Below, piece by piece: positions 1-6,901 of a stretch of 64,000 bases of DNA. How positions within the stretch are numbered: position 1 is the first letter of the stretch; each line of letters starts with the position of its first letter. The DNA is from Paragemmobacter kunshanensis (lineage in GTDB: Bacteria > Pseudomonadota > Alphaproteobacteria > Rhodobacterales > Rhodobacteraceae). The notes beneath the pieces were generated by a model, which searched no databases, was not told the origin of the DNA, and saw nothing but the letters and a program-made list of their open reading frames with translations. The stretch spans positions 1-64,000 of the forward strand of contig NZ_JAALFE010000001.1 of assembly GCF_011059185.1 (NCBI RefSeq), written 5' to 3'. The position numbers and the translations under genes are program-made.

Positions 1-54
1 CATGACACGAAATCCATAACCAATGGTGGGTCACTTCTCGATGGAAAACCCGGG

Positions 55-285
55 TCAGCTCTCAGTGCAAATCAACATCGATGCCCCAAGCTGCCGCAGC
101 GCAAAGTCGAGCGTGTCGATCACGGCCCGCTCATCTATCTTGGCGAGGTTCTCGATCGACATCGCCAGAGCGACCGACACGTCGTTGTAGATCTTGCGGG
201 CCGCTTCGTCGCGATCCATGCCGGAATAGGCTCCGGCGATGATCTTGGCCCGTTCCGGCGAGATGGAGAGCGCTGGATCTGTCAT
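55..285 (-). CDS. small phage-type protein of unknown function
   Basis: 76-aa acidic protein, mostly predicted helix, with no membrane segment or recognised motif. The start is fixed by an ATGA overlap: its ATG at 283-285 shares bases with the stop of the upstream gene. A longer reading of the same frame exists but would run through two upstream genes and looks non-coding. It is the last complete gene of the leftward operon visible here; the operon presumably continues past base 1. Function unknown. Confidence 0.7.
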   Translation of the reverse strand: MTDPALSISPERAKIIAGAYSGMDRDEAARKIYNDVSVALAMSIENLAKIDERAVIDTLDFALRQLGASMLICTES

Positions 286-575
286 CGCCGCGCACCTGCT
301 CCGGAAAGGGAGAGATCGAGGCGCAGAATCGGCACCAGCGCGCGGCAAGCTGCTGCCTTGGCATAGGCCCACTCGACCGAGGTCTTCGCCGATTGGAACT
401 GCTCCGCCGCGACGATCAGATCGGCGAGTGGCACTTCCCTCCGCACATGAGGAAGATGATGGGCGATGAGACCGAGCATGGTCCGCCGCTCTTCCGGGAA
501 CTGCCAGGACACACAGAAGGTCGCGATCGCGGCCACCAGAACACGCTCGTCCTCGCTCAGCACTGTGCGGGCCAT
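282..575 (-). CDS. hypothetical phage protein, 97 aa
   Basis: 97-aa protein beginning MARTVLSEDE. Its ATG at 573-575 overlaps the stop of the preceding gene and its own stop overlaps the next start, so it sits in a translationally coupled chain. I see no known domain; the middle is helical. Function unknown; position suggests an early or accessory phage protein. Confidence 0.7.
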   Translation of the reverse strand: MARTVLSEDERVLVAAIATFCVSWQFPEERRTMLGLIAHHLPHVRREVPLADLIVAAEQFQSAKTSVEWAYAKAAACRALVPILRLDLSLSGAGARR

Positions 576-1087
576 CAGATATCCCCCGCATAGAAGAAGA
601 CCGGCACATTCGTCTCTCGCAGCGCCCACATGACCTCGGAATAGACGCCCGCGCTTTCACGCCAGCCCTCGATGTCCGGAACGACAATGGCGCCGCAGAC
701 GTTCAGGAGAGGAACACACCAGCGCAGCCAGAAGGCCCGGGAAAGGGGATCGAGGGCCAGGCCGTCGATCTGCCGCTCGAATGCCTCGGCGTGAACCATT
801 TCGGCGGACTGCACGATCGGGCTGATCCCGGTGACCTGAACCCGCGCCAGTCGGCCAAGCTCGCGCGCAGCCTGCGCCGAGGCATGCAGCGATGCCTCAT
901 ATGACCAGCGGCCATCGGCCCCGGTCACGCGGCTCGTGTATGGCGTGGCGAGGTAGATCGGCTTGCCGCCATCGGTGAACCTAGCCACCGTGCTTGGGCC
1001 AGCGCCGAACCAGATGCGGCTTTCCCAAGCGAGGCGCCGCGATGGGCCGAAGATCCGCCCCCAGTCGGGGCTGGCGGTGCCAGGCAT
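575..1087 (-). CDS. DUF1937/DUF4406-like (nucleoside deoxyribosyltransferase-fold) protein
   Basis: About 170 aa. The segment GKPIYLATPYTS near residue 43 and the later block with CGAIVVPDIEGW and a SxGVxxE-like stretch resemble small phage proteins of the DUF1937/DUF4406 group, which share the nucleoside 2-deoxyribosyltransferase fold. In that fold the first motif binds the nucleotide and a later acidic residue is catalytic; here the E of GVYSEVMW is the candidate. The start is the ATG at 1085-1087 by ATGA overlap; a GTG one codon earlier also exists. Family placement is by motif memory only; substrate unknown. Confidence 0.6.
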   Translation of the reverse strand: MPGTASPDWGRIFGPSRRLAWESRIWFGAGPSTVARFTDGGKPIYLATPYTSRVTGADGRWSYEASLHASAQAARELGRLARVQVTGISPIVQSAEMVHAEAFERQIDGLALDPLSRAFWLRWCVPLLNVCGAIVVPDIEGWRESAGVYSEVMWALRETNVPVFFYAGDI

Positions 1088-1308
1088 CACGCGGCCTCCG
1101 TCTTCTCTGCCGGGATCAATCCGCGAATGTGCCGCGCCACCGCCTCCAGTTCCGCTGCCGTCCCGGCATCGCAGAACAGGTTGCCGATCACCTTGCGGTC
1201 ACCTTCCGGCCAACCTTCCTGATAGAGGATCAGCTGCACCGTGCCCTCGAACTCGAGGACGGTCAGCTTGTCGTTGCAGAGCGTGAAGTCGGTGGCGCGG
1301 CGCATCAT
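1087..1308 (-). CDS. hypothetical phage protein, 73 aa
   Basis: 73-aa protein beginning MMRRATDFTL. Both ends are coupled to neighbours by overlapping stop and start codons (upstream stop at 1305-1307, downstream start at 1085-1087). It contains one or two cysteines but no repeated metal-binding pattern. Function unknown. Confidence 0.65.
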   Translation of the reverse strand: MMRRATDFTLCNDKLTVLEFEGTVQLILYQEGWPEGDRKVIGNLFCDAGTAAELEAVARHIRGLIPAEKTEAA

Positions 1309-1556
1309 GCGGCCCTCCGCCGCTTTTTCCACCAGCAAGCAGGCATGCCGCCGTCCATGTTCTCCGGCTTCGCCACCGTGGATCCGGCCTCGGCTCGGTC
1401 GGTGTCGAAGTTCGCCCGGTAGATCAGGCCGCAGATCGCGGACCGGCTGGCACCCTTGCGCCTGGCAATCTCAGACGCCGTCATGCCATGGCGCTCATGG
1501 AGGTCGAGGACTTCAAGGATGTCCTCATCGCTCCAGACATTGTTGCGGACAGCCAT
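1305..1556 (-). CDS. small helix-turn-helix protein, GcrA/Trp-helix type
   Basis: 83-aa protein. The N-terminus reads as a W-S/T-D-E start followed by a helix-turn-helix (MTASEIARRKGASRSAICGL), the layout of GcrA-like and phage small HTH regulators; the C-terminus is short and basic (KKRRR). It probably binds DNA and may regulate phage or host cell-cycle promoters, but no target is visible. ATG at 1554-1556 overlaps the stop of the upstream multi-HTH gene. Confidence 0.65.
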   Translation of the reverse strand: MAVRNNVWSDEDILEVLDLHERHGMTASEIARRKGASRSAICGLIYRANFDTDRAEAGSTVAKPENMDGGMPACWWKKRRRAA

Positions 1557-2809
1557 CACGCGGCCTCCATCGCATTGGTCATGCGCCAGAGAGTGCTTTT
1601 CGCGATGCCCATGCGGCGCGCGATCTCAAGCCCGCTGAGGCCCTTAGCCCGAAGGTCCCGGACCTGATCCATAAGCGCGACATTGCCGACATATCCGCAG
1701 GGATGAACCTTTGTGGTCAGGCCAAGCGCAGAGATGTCCCGGTCGATCACCGATCGTGCCACGCACAACTGGTTGGCGATGCGGGGGATCGACATGCCCT
1801 GCAGGCGCATTTCCTTCACCGCAGCGCGACGCTCAGAAACCTTGCGGGCCAGTTCCTCGGCCCGGGCCATCTTGCGGGCAGCTTCCGCCTCGTTCCGCGC
1901 TCTGCGCCGCTCTTCCGCGGCTTCCTTCTTCGCCCGTATCTTGGCCTCCCGGGCCTCGATCATGCGCCGCGCGCGGTCCTCTTGCGCCTCGCTCCTGGAC
2001 TTTGCCGAGGATGCGCTCCGGTCCAGCCCAAGAGCCACGACGTCCTGCTTGATGGTGAAATCCATGACGCCGAGCTTGCGGGCGATGGCCCGCATCGACA
2101 GACCGTCGCTGAACATGCGCGCCACCTTGACACGCCGCGCTTCGATCCTCGCCCGGATCGCCTTCCCCCGCTCGATCTGACGGTCACGCTGCGAATTGCC
2201 AGTTGCCCCGCGTTCTACGCGAACCCACGGAAGGTCATGCCCGGTGACGAAGGCATGCGCGGATCGGACATTGGTTCCCAGGAACACGGCATAGTCCTTG
2301 ATCGTCCGCGGGGCTTCCTGGCCGAAGGCAAGGGCCGCTGCGCATTTGGCCGCGAGGATCTCCTTGCGCTTCGGCTCGACCTTTGCGACCGGGACGCCGT
2401 GATCTCGGCAGTACTTGCCAGCTGACTTCTCGAGGATGCCGAGATAGGCCGCGATCTGTTTCACCGTCGCGCCCTTCGCCGCCATGTCCCGCACCTGATC
2501 CAGGCGGGCCTCGGCCGCGATGACCCTCGGAGACTTCGCTGCAGGACTGATCTTCTCTTCACTGGCGACCCTCGCCAGGCGGCGCTGGCGGGCTGCATTG
2601 CGCCAGTTAGCAGCCTTGATGGCGCGCATGGCCTCGCCCCGGGACTGCTTCACCACCGGCACCAGCTGGAAACCGTCAAAGACAAAGCCGGGGAAACCCG
2701 ACACGCCCTGCGGGATGATCTGCACCGCGTCCGGCATGACTTGGACGCCATAGCGTGCCGCAACCTCAGCGGCGATCCTCTCTTTCCGATGTTCGGTAAT
2801 GGTCTGCAT
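1556..2809 (-). CDS. multi-HTH DNA-binding protein with central charged helix
   Basis: 417 aa. At least four helix-turn-helix-like segments can be read: about residues 103-138, 226-262, 328-363 and 379-413, with a weaker fifth near 165-195. Each has a G-x-S/T...IA..LG pattern followed by a recognition-helix-like stretch. Residues about 273-328 form a long, highly charged E/R/K/A helix likely to be a coiled coil. The start is the ATG at 2807-2809 preceded by AAGGT; an upstream in-frame start lacks a ribosome site. Tandem HTH modules suggest a DNA-organising or replication/regulatory protein, but I do not recognise the family. Confidence 0.7.
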   Translation of the reverse strand: MQTITEHRKERIAAEVAARYGVQVMPDAVQIIPQGVSGFPGFVFDGFQLVPVVKQSRGEAMRAIKAANWRNAARQRRLARVASEEKISPAAKSPRVIAAEARLDQVRDMAAKGATVKQIAAYLGILEKSAGKYCRDHGVPVAKVEPKRKEILAAKCAAALAFGQEAPRTIKDYAVFLGTNVRSAHAFVTGHDLPWVRVERGATGNSQRDRQIERGKAIRARIEARRVKVARMFSDGLSMRAIARKLGVMDFTIKQDVVALGLDRSASSAKSRSEAQEDRARRMIEAREAKIRAKKEAAEERRRARNEAEAARKMARAEELARKVSERRAAVKEMRLQGMSIPRIANQLCVARSVIDRDISALGLTTKVHPCGYVGNVALMDQVRDLRAKGLSGLEIARRMGIAKSTLWRMTNAMEAA

Positions 2810-2910
2810 AGTCTTACCTTCGGGGCGGATGGGGCTAGGTGCGCCCGCCCATCGCCCCACAACGGGCGGGCGCTGGATCGCGCAGGGAGGAGGAGAGCGC
2901 GACCGATCGA

Positions 2911-2939
2911 ATAAAGGCCCGGCGATGGCAGTCGCCGGG
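2911..2939 (-). terminator. probable rho-independent terminator (leftward)
   Basis: On the minus strand an 8-bp perfect stem CCCGGCGA/TCGCCGGG with a 6-nt loop is followed by CCTTTATT. It lies between the small membrane-protein genes and the multi-HTH gene, so it may attenuate the leftward operon at this point. Confidence 0.5.
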
Positions 2940-2984
2940 AAGTGGCCCGCGCCGGAAATCAGGCAGTCGGCGCGGACAGGCGTT

Positions 2985-3077
2985 TCATCCGGCGATCACC
3001 CAAGCTGCGAAGGCCATCCCAGCGAAGAAGCTGACGACGGCGATGCTCGACATGGCGATGACGGTTATCGCGGTCAT
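2985..3077 (-). CDS. 30-aa single-pass membrane micropeptide
   Basis: Translated from the ATG at 3075-3077: an almost wholly hydrophobic 30-residue peptide (starts MTAITVIAMSS, ends AWVIAG) forming one membrane helix. Its ATG overlaps the stop of the 21-aa frame upstream, which supports real translation by coupling. Small phage membrane peptides of this kind can be holin or exclusion factors, but nothing here proves a role. Confidence 0.45.
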   Translation of the reverse strand: MTAITVIAMSSIAVVSFFAGMAFAAWVIAG

Positions 3078-3139
3078 GCTGCACGTCCCGCGCCCGAGGC
3101 GCTGATGTCGGCGGGGTCAAATCCGTTTGAGCCGGGCAT
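3074..3139 (-). CDS. 21-aa coupled mini-ORF
   Basis: A 21-codon frame (MPGSNGFDPADIS...) whose start overlaps the previous stop (TGATG) and whose stop overlaps the next start (ATGA). It may only carry ribosomes from one membrane-peptide gene to the next. No domain can be assigned; low confidence as a functional protein. Confidence 0.3.
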   Translation of the reverse strand: MPGSNGFDPADISASGAGRAA

Positions 3140-3279
3140 CACATCACCCCGGCAATGGCCGCCACCAGCGCGGCGGCCAAAATGATCACGTCCCGCAGCT
3201 GCGGGCGGGGGAGCGCGCCAAGGTCAGGAGCGCGAGCCGCAAAGTCACGAAGCTGAAAGACAAGGTTGTCGACCATCAT
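3139..3279 (-). CDS. 46-aa membrane protein
   Basis: 46 aa: a polar N-terminal half (MMVDNLVFQLRDF) then a C-terminal hydrophobic helix (VIILAAALVAAIAGV). Start at 3277-3279 overlaps the stop of the 120-aa gene upstream (ATGA). It probably sits in the inner membrane with its N-terminus in the cytoplasm. Function unknown. Confidence 0.5.
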   Translation of the reverse strand: MMVDNLVFQLRDFAARAPDLGALPRPQLRDVIILAAALVAAIAGVM

Positions 3280-3638
3280 GCCGCCCTCCGCTGCCGATCG
3301 GGCCGGAAGACCGCATCGTATTCATCTGGGAACGCCTGCGAGGCGTGGGCCACGGCATGGCCCATCGGCCCCACCACGCCATCATGCCAGTTGCAGGCAG
3401 TCTGGAGCGTGCAGCCAAACTCGATCGCGGTGTCGGTCCGCGCGCCCGGCCCATAGCCGAACACGTTCTGGACGAAGCGCTGCCAGAGGATCGCAAGATC
3501 CGCCTTCATCACCTCGGCATCGGAGCGGCGCCGACGGCGGCCGCCCTGGATGACTCGGAACTCATTCGAGCATCCGGTTTGCGCGGATGCCTGCGAAGGC
3601 TGGCCGGAATGGGCCAGATGGAGACGGGGCGATGACAT
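3276..3638 (-). CDS. hypothetical phage early protein, 120 aa
   Basis: 120-aa protein with a basic patch near residue 33 (GGRRRRRSD) and a helical C-terminal half rich in aromatic residues. No recognised domain. The ATG at 3636-3638 overlaps the stop of the Cro-like gene, making it the second gene of the leftward early operon. Its place just after the Cro-like regulator is typical of early control genes. Confidence 0.6.
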   Translation of the reverse strand: MSSPRLHLAHSGQPSQASAQTGCSNEFRVIQGGRRRRRSDAEVMKADLAILWQRFVQNVFGYGPGARTDTAIEFGCTLQTACNWHDGVVGPMGHAVAHASQAFPDEYDAVFRPDRQRRAA

Positions 3639-3847
3639 CAGGATGCCTTTGCTTTGCTGTCAGGAATTGGGTGCTCTGCCATCCACTGGCGAAGGCGTTC
3701 AGCTTCCTCGGGGAATCTGCCGATCCGAGAGCGAAGCCGGTCAAAGTAACGCGGGTTGCCGAGCGCAAGTTGACAGATCGTCGTGGGTTTCAAGCCAGCG
3801 TCACGGGCATAGCGCTCGATGTCTGCGATGATGATGTTCGGGTCCAT
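3638..3847 (-). CDS. Cro-like small regulator
   Basis: 69-aa protein with a predicted HTH around residues 15-40 (ARDAGLKPTTICQLALGNPRY is the likely unit). It is the first gene of the leftward operon and is divergent from the CI-like repressor gene at 3934, the standard phage Cro/CI layout. Two operator palindromes sit between them. It probably binds the same TTGTCA-NN-TGRCAA sites as the repressor. The family is inferred from size, HTH and position rather than from a strong motif. Confidence 0.65.
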   Translation of the reverse strand: MDPNIIIADIERYARDAGLKPTTICQLALGNPRYFDRLRSRIGRFPEEAERLRQWMAEHPIPDSKAKAS

Positions 3848-3857
3848 GCCCCGTTAT

Positions 3858-3889
3858 TTGTCATTTGACTAACGATTGTCAACTGGCAA
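3858..3889. promoter_or_regulatory. paired phage operators in the CI/Cro switch
   Basis: Two near-palindromes of the form TTGTCA-NN-TGRCAA: 3858-3871 (TTGTCATTTGACTA, right half degenerate) and 3876-3889 (TTGTCAACTGGCAA), centre spacing 18 bp. The same motif recurs before the rightward operon at 5131 and 5161. They lie between the divergent Cro-like and CI-like genes and probably bind one or both. Confidence 0.6.
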
Positions 3890-3933
3890 ACGGCAAATTG
3901 CTCTTGCGCCCGTGGAACGGGTAGGTTCGCACC

Positions 3934-4269
3934 ATGATCGAGAATGCCATCGCACAGAGAATTCAGACGCTGCTCGACGCCAGCGGCATGAACCTAGCCG
4001 AGGCGGCACGAGCGGCTGGAATTCCGTACCACACCATCAACAACCTCTGGAGACGCCCGTCTGCCAAGCTGTCTGCAGACAATGCAGATCGCCTTGCAGG
4101 AATCCTGGGCACAACCTCACGCTTCATTCTCTTCGGCGAGGCGCCAGCCCCGGCGGATCGCCGGTCGGCTGTTGTTGCGATGTACGACGAATTTGACGAT
4201 GAGACTCGGAGGAAGCTGGAGGACTACGCCCTGTTTCTGGCCTCTCGGCGCTTTCAAAGCGGCGGATAA
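3934..4269 (+). CDS. CI-like phage repressor, XRE-family HTH
   Basis: 111 aa. An XRE/Cro-CI HTH occupies about residues 5-60 (LAEAARAAGIPYHTINNLWR as the HTH core, then KLSADNADRLAGIL), followed by a short C-terminal segment rich in acidic residues instead of a LexA-type protease domain. It is therefore a short repressor that would not self-cleave by the RecA route. It is divergent from the Cro-like gene and is presumably the lysogeny regulator. Confidence 0.75.
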   Translation: MIENAIAQRIQTLLDASGMNLAEAARAAGIPYHTINNLWRRPSAKLSADNADRLAGILGTTSRFILFGEAPAPADRRSAVVAMYDEFDDETRRKLEDYALFLASRRFQSGG

Positions 4270-4341
4270 TCGCCTCAATATCGTCGTCTGGTAGCTCGAT
4301 AATCAGTCTGACGAATTCATCACGGTTCATGCATACCCCCA

Positions 4342-4355
4342 GTGAGGCACCTCAC
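4342..4355. repeat. 14-bp palindrome GTGAGG-CA-CCTCAC
   Basis: Perfect 6-bp inverted repeat with a 2-nt centre in the gap between the repressor gene and the membrane-anchored protein gene. It is different from the TTGTCA operator. It could be an operator for the downstream gene or for a leftward transcript antisense to the repressor 3' end. Confidence 0.4.
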
Positions 4356-4484
4356 ACTTAGCAGAACATAAAGAGAACACCAAGGTAGCGCATCTTGTGC
4401 GCCCGGCAGATGACCGCCGCGAGAAGTTCCAGAAGGGCGCTACAAGTTGGGTGGAATCACTTTGAGAACAGACAGGAGATTAGA

Positions 4485-5003
4485 TTGGCAAAGAAGGTTC
4501 TTGTTGCAGCTATCGCAGCCACAGTGGGCATTGCTGGAGCGGGTCTTTTCTACTGGAAGGCAACTGGATTGACCGATCAGTCGCTGCTCTTGGCGAAGTG
4601 CGAGGAGGTTCTCCTGGACCGACTAAGATCGCCGGCGACCTACAACCGAGTAACCGCCACCGATGTCGAACGCACAGTTGCGCTTCAGAACGACTATCTC
4701 TACGCCAACGACAAGAGGCGCGCACTGAACCAGATCGAGAAAAACAGACGCGACGCGGAGTTGAAGCGGCTTCACGACCAGAAGGTCGATCGCTTTCAAG
4801 CCACCCCGCATGACAAATTGAGCCTCTACTTCGACTACGATGCAGCCAATGCCTTCGGCACCCCACTCAGAGGTACAGCCAGATGCGAGGCGTTTGTCTT
4901 GAGGGGAAGAGCCCTCAGGGATGTTTCGATGCTTGATCCGAGAGTCGACGGGTACACGTCATTTGAATGGGCCCTGGATCAGATCGAGAAGCTCGGCAAC
5001 TGA
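4485..5003 (+). CDS. membrane-anchored protein of unknown function (lysogeny-linked gene)
   Basis: 172 aa from a TTG start at 4485, chosen because AGGAG lies 8 nt upstream and it places an uncleaved anchor (VLVAAIAATVGIAGAGLFYW) at the very N-terminus; an ATG 90 nt upstream has no ribosome site. The rest is a polar, probably periplasmic domain with two cysteines far apart (start of LAKCEEVLL and RGTARCEAF). The gene is AT-richer than its neighbours and lies just after the repressor, where lysogenic-conversion or superinfection-exclusion genes are often found. No family recognised. Confidence 0.6.
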   Translation: MAKKVLVAAIAATVGIAGAGLFYWKATGLTDQSLLLAKCEEVLLDRLRSPATYNRVTATDVERTVALQNDYLYANDKRRALNQIEKNRRDAELKRLHDQKVDRFQATPHDKLSLYFDYDAANAFGTPLRGTARCEAFVLRGRALRDVSMLDPRVDGYTSFEWALDQIEKLGN

Positions 5004-5084
5004 ATAGCCCGGTCACCTGCAAGGGTGAAGGGCGCTCAATCCGCACGGCCTTCGCATCGCTCTACGGACCCTAGCTAACTAGAA

Positions 5085-5096
5085 AATCGGCCGATT
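5085..5096. repeat. 12-bp palindrome AATCGGCCGATT
   Basis: Perfect palindrome downstream of the membrane-anchored gene and about 35 bp before the rightward operators. It may be part of a terminator or a further regulatory site; there is no T-run. Confidence 0.3.
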
Positions 5097-5130
5097 CTGG
5101 CTACAGCAATCGCCGCGTGACAAATTTTCT

Positions 5131-5174
5131 TTGTCACTTGGCAAATTTTGACCTTGTAATTTGTCATTTGGCAA
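5131..5174 (+). promoter_or_regulatory. paired operators before the rightward phage operon
   Basis: TTGTCACTTGGCAA at 5131-5144 and TTGTCATTTGGCAA at 5161-5174, centres 30 bp apart, the same motif as in the CI/Cro switch. They end 24 bp before the first gene of the rightward operon, so repressor bound here would block that promoter. Confidence 0.65.
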
Positions 5175-5198
5175 GTATCTTCCCCTCCATCAGAACCG

Positions 5199-5423
5199 AT
5201 GGAGGCCCCCGTGCCGCGTACCCAGCCCCCTCTCCCGTCTCGCGCCCAGCTGATCGGCGCACGTCAGATCGCTGGCAATCCCGGCCAGTTCCTTCACGAG
5301 CCGGATTTCGAAGCCCTGATCTCAACAGCCTGGTGGGCCTTGAAGGCCGACCAGATGGAGCGCCTCGCCTCCCGTCGCGCCGCTGAGGTCATCCGCGCCG
5401 CCTTCCCGGAGGACGCGGCATGA
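5199..5423 (+). CDS. hypothetical phage protein, 74 aa
   Basis: First gene of the rightward operon; 74 aa, starting MEAPVPRTQP, proline-rich N-terminus then a helical, alanine- and arginine-rich C-terminus. No known domain. Its stop overlaps the next start (ATGA at 5420). Expression is expected from the operator-controlled promoter immediately upstream. Confidence 0.6.
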   Translation: MEAPVPRTQPPLPSRAQLIGARQIAGNPGQFLHEPDFEALISTAWWALKADQMERLASRRAAEVIRAAFPEDAA

Positions 5424-5617
5424 GATCGCCCCAGTCCCGGATCAACGCCCGCCGCATCGCGATCGAGAACGTCGCCGAAACTGCGCCAGCGATCATCGCG
5501 GCCTGCATGACGGCCGTCGCACTCATGGCCTTCGCCGTCCTGCTTGGCGCTGCCGCTGCGGCAGTTCCGCAGATCGGCGCGGTCCTCGATCAGGCCGAGC
5601 AGCTGCGCGGCTTCTGA
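5420..5617 (+). CDS. small membrane protein, 65 aa
   Basis: 65 aa with a basic N-terminus and one long hydrophobic stretch (about residues 23-50, IIAACMTAVALMAFAVLLGA core), so a single-pass or hairpin membrane protein. Translationally coupled to the gene before it. Function unknown. Confidence 0.55.
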   Translation: MRSPQSRINARRIAIENVAETAPAIIAACMTAVALMAFAVLLGAAAAAVPQIGAVLDQAEQLRGF

Positions 5618-5678
5618 CCCCATCCCGAGCGCGGGCGGGTCAGACCTGCGCATTTCCCCAACCCGAAGGAACGACCCC

Positions 5679-5972
5679 ATGAAGAAGCTGCTCCTGACCG
5701 CCGCGCTGATGCTCGGCACCACCACCCTCGCCACGGCCGCCGAGCCGGACGCGTCGATCTTCGCCGCCAATGGCTGCGATGTCGCGACCCTCGTGCCGGT
5801 CATTTCGGACCTGAACCCCGGCGAGGTTCTCTACTGGACCAACACCGATGGCGGCGGCTGTGCGGCGTCCAGCGCCGGTGGCGGCAAGAACATCCTCGAC
5901 ACCCTGCGCCAGATCGCGGCCATCAACCGCCCGCCTGTGGCGGTTCCCGGCGAGGAAGTCGCGGCGAAGTGA
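5679..5972 (+). CDS. small secreted protein with signal peptide
   Basis: 97 aa; MKKLLLTAALMLGTTTLATA is a clear Sec signal with cleavage after ATA-A. The mature part of about 75 residues has two cysteines (NGCDVA and GGGCAA) that could form a disulphide in the periplasm. The start at 5679 is set by the signal peptide and an AAGGA upstream. A secreted phage-borne protein is unusual and may act on the envelope; no family recognised. Confidence 0.6.
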   Translation: MKKLLLTAALMLGTTTLATAAEPDASIFAANGCDVATLVPVISDLNPGEVLYWTNTDGGGCAASSAGGGKNILDTLRQIAAINRPPVAVPGEEVAAK

Positions 5973-6022
5973 CCCCACCCCGTGCCGCGCGGGTAATCGC
6001 GGCACCTCCCAAGTTGGCAACT

Positions 6023-6058
6023 CCCCGGCGGCGGGCAGCATCGCTGCCGGGGTTCTTT
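6023..6058 (+). terminator. hairpin followed by T-rich tract, possible attenuator
   Basis: CCCCGGCGGC pairs with GCTGCCGGGG (one G-U) around a 10-nt loop and is followed by TTCTTT. It lies between the secreted-protein gene and the ParB-like gene and could partly terminate the rightward operon. Confidence 0.45.
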
Positions 6059-6076
6059 ACCAAAAGGATTGGACCC

Positions 6077-6901
6077 ATGCTCCGCCACATCGACATTCAG
6101 AACTGCGAGCAGGTCACGCCTGCCGACCAGCCTGCACCGATGCTGGACTGGATCCCGATCAGCAAGATCGTCATGGATGACGAATACCAGCGCGAGCTGA
6201 AGCCGAACAACTGGGCCGCGATCAAGCGCATTGCGGCTGACTTTCACTGGTCACGGTTCTCACCTGTCCTGCTGGCCCCGATCGAAGGCGGCCTCTACAG
6301 CTGCATCGACGGCCAGCACCGGACACATGCCGCCGCGATCTGCGGCTTCGATCGCGTCCCGGCCATGATCACCACCGTGACCAAGGCGGAGCAGGCGCGG
6401 GCCTTTGTGCATGTGAACGGATCGCAGATCCGCGTTTCTGGCCATCAGGTCTACCGGGCCGCACTGGCTGCGCGGGAACCTTGGGCCGTTTCCTGCCGGG
6501 ATGCCGTCGAGGCGGCGGACTGCAGGTTGATGATGAACAATTCCACCCTCGCAAAGGACAAGAAACCCGGCGAGGTGTTCTGCATCGCGCTGATCAGGAA
6601 GCTGGTCGAGGCAGGCAAGGCTGGCGCGGTCACGGCCGGACTGCAAGCGCTGCGGGCCTACGAACCCGAAAAGGTCGCGCTGTATGCAGACTATGTCCTG
6701 ACCCCGTGGTTGACGGCCGTCGCCTCTGATCCGGCCTTCGTGAATGCAGACCTGGTTGCCGTGCTGCGGAAGCGCAATCCCTACCAGGTGATCGAGGCGG
6801 CGGAACGCTATGCGGGTGTCGAGCGCCTTCCGACCGCACCGACGAAGCGCCAGTTCTTCGAGCGGCAGATACTGGAGCACGGCTTCACGGTAGCGGCATG
6901 A
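6077..6901 (+). CDS. ParB/Srx-nuclease-fold domain protein
   Basis: 274 aa from ATG 6077 (AAAAGGA upstream). The N-terminal third has the ParB N-terminal domain signature: WIPISKIVMDDEYQR, then a helix, then the box CIDGQHRTHAAA, which in ParB-fold proteins binds CTP. The C-terminal two thirds are helical. Phage ParB-like proteins act in partition, methyltransferase-linked modification or as nucleases; this one overlaps a methyltransferase-like gene downstream (6898), suggesting a joint role in DNA handling. Confidence 0.7.
   Translation: MLRHIDIQNCEQVTPADQPAPMLDWIPISKIVMDDEYQRELKPNNWAAIKRIAADFHWSRFSPVLLAPIEGGLYSCIDGQHRTHAAAICGFDRVPAMITTVTKAEQARAFVHVNGSQIRVSGHQVYRAALAAREPWAVSCRDAVEAADCRLMMNNSTLAKDKKPGEVFCIALIRKLVEAGKAGAVTAGLQALRAYEPEKVALYADYVLTPWLTAVASDPAFVNADLVAVLRKRNPYQVIEAAERYAGVERLPTAPTKRQFFERQILEHGFTVAA

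Noticed and set aside
1-54. Possible start of a further leftward gene at bases 1-17
   Set aside because: Only a few codons are inside the window and no good ribosome site is seen; cannot be supported.
4124-4330. Antisense frame over the repressor as a confirmed gene
   Set aside because: Two thirds overlap the repressor coding sequence and the overlapping part is Pro/Arg/Ser rich; kept only as a weak finding.
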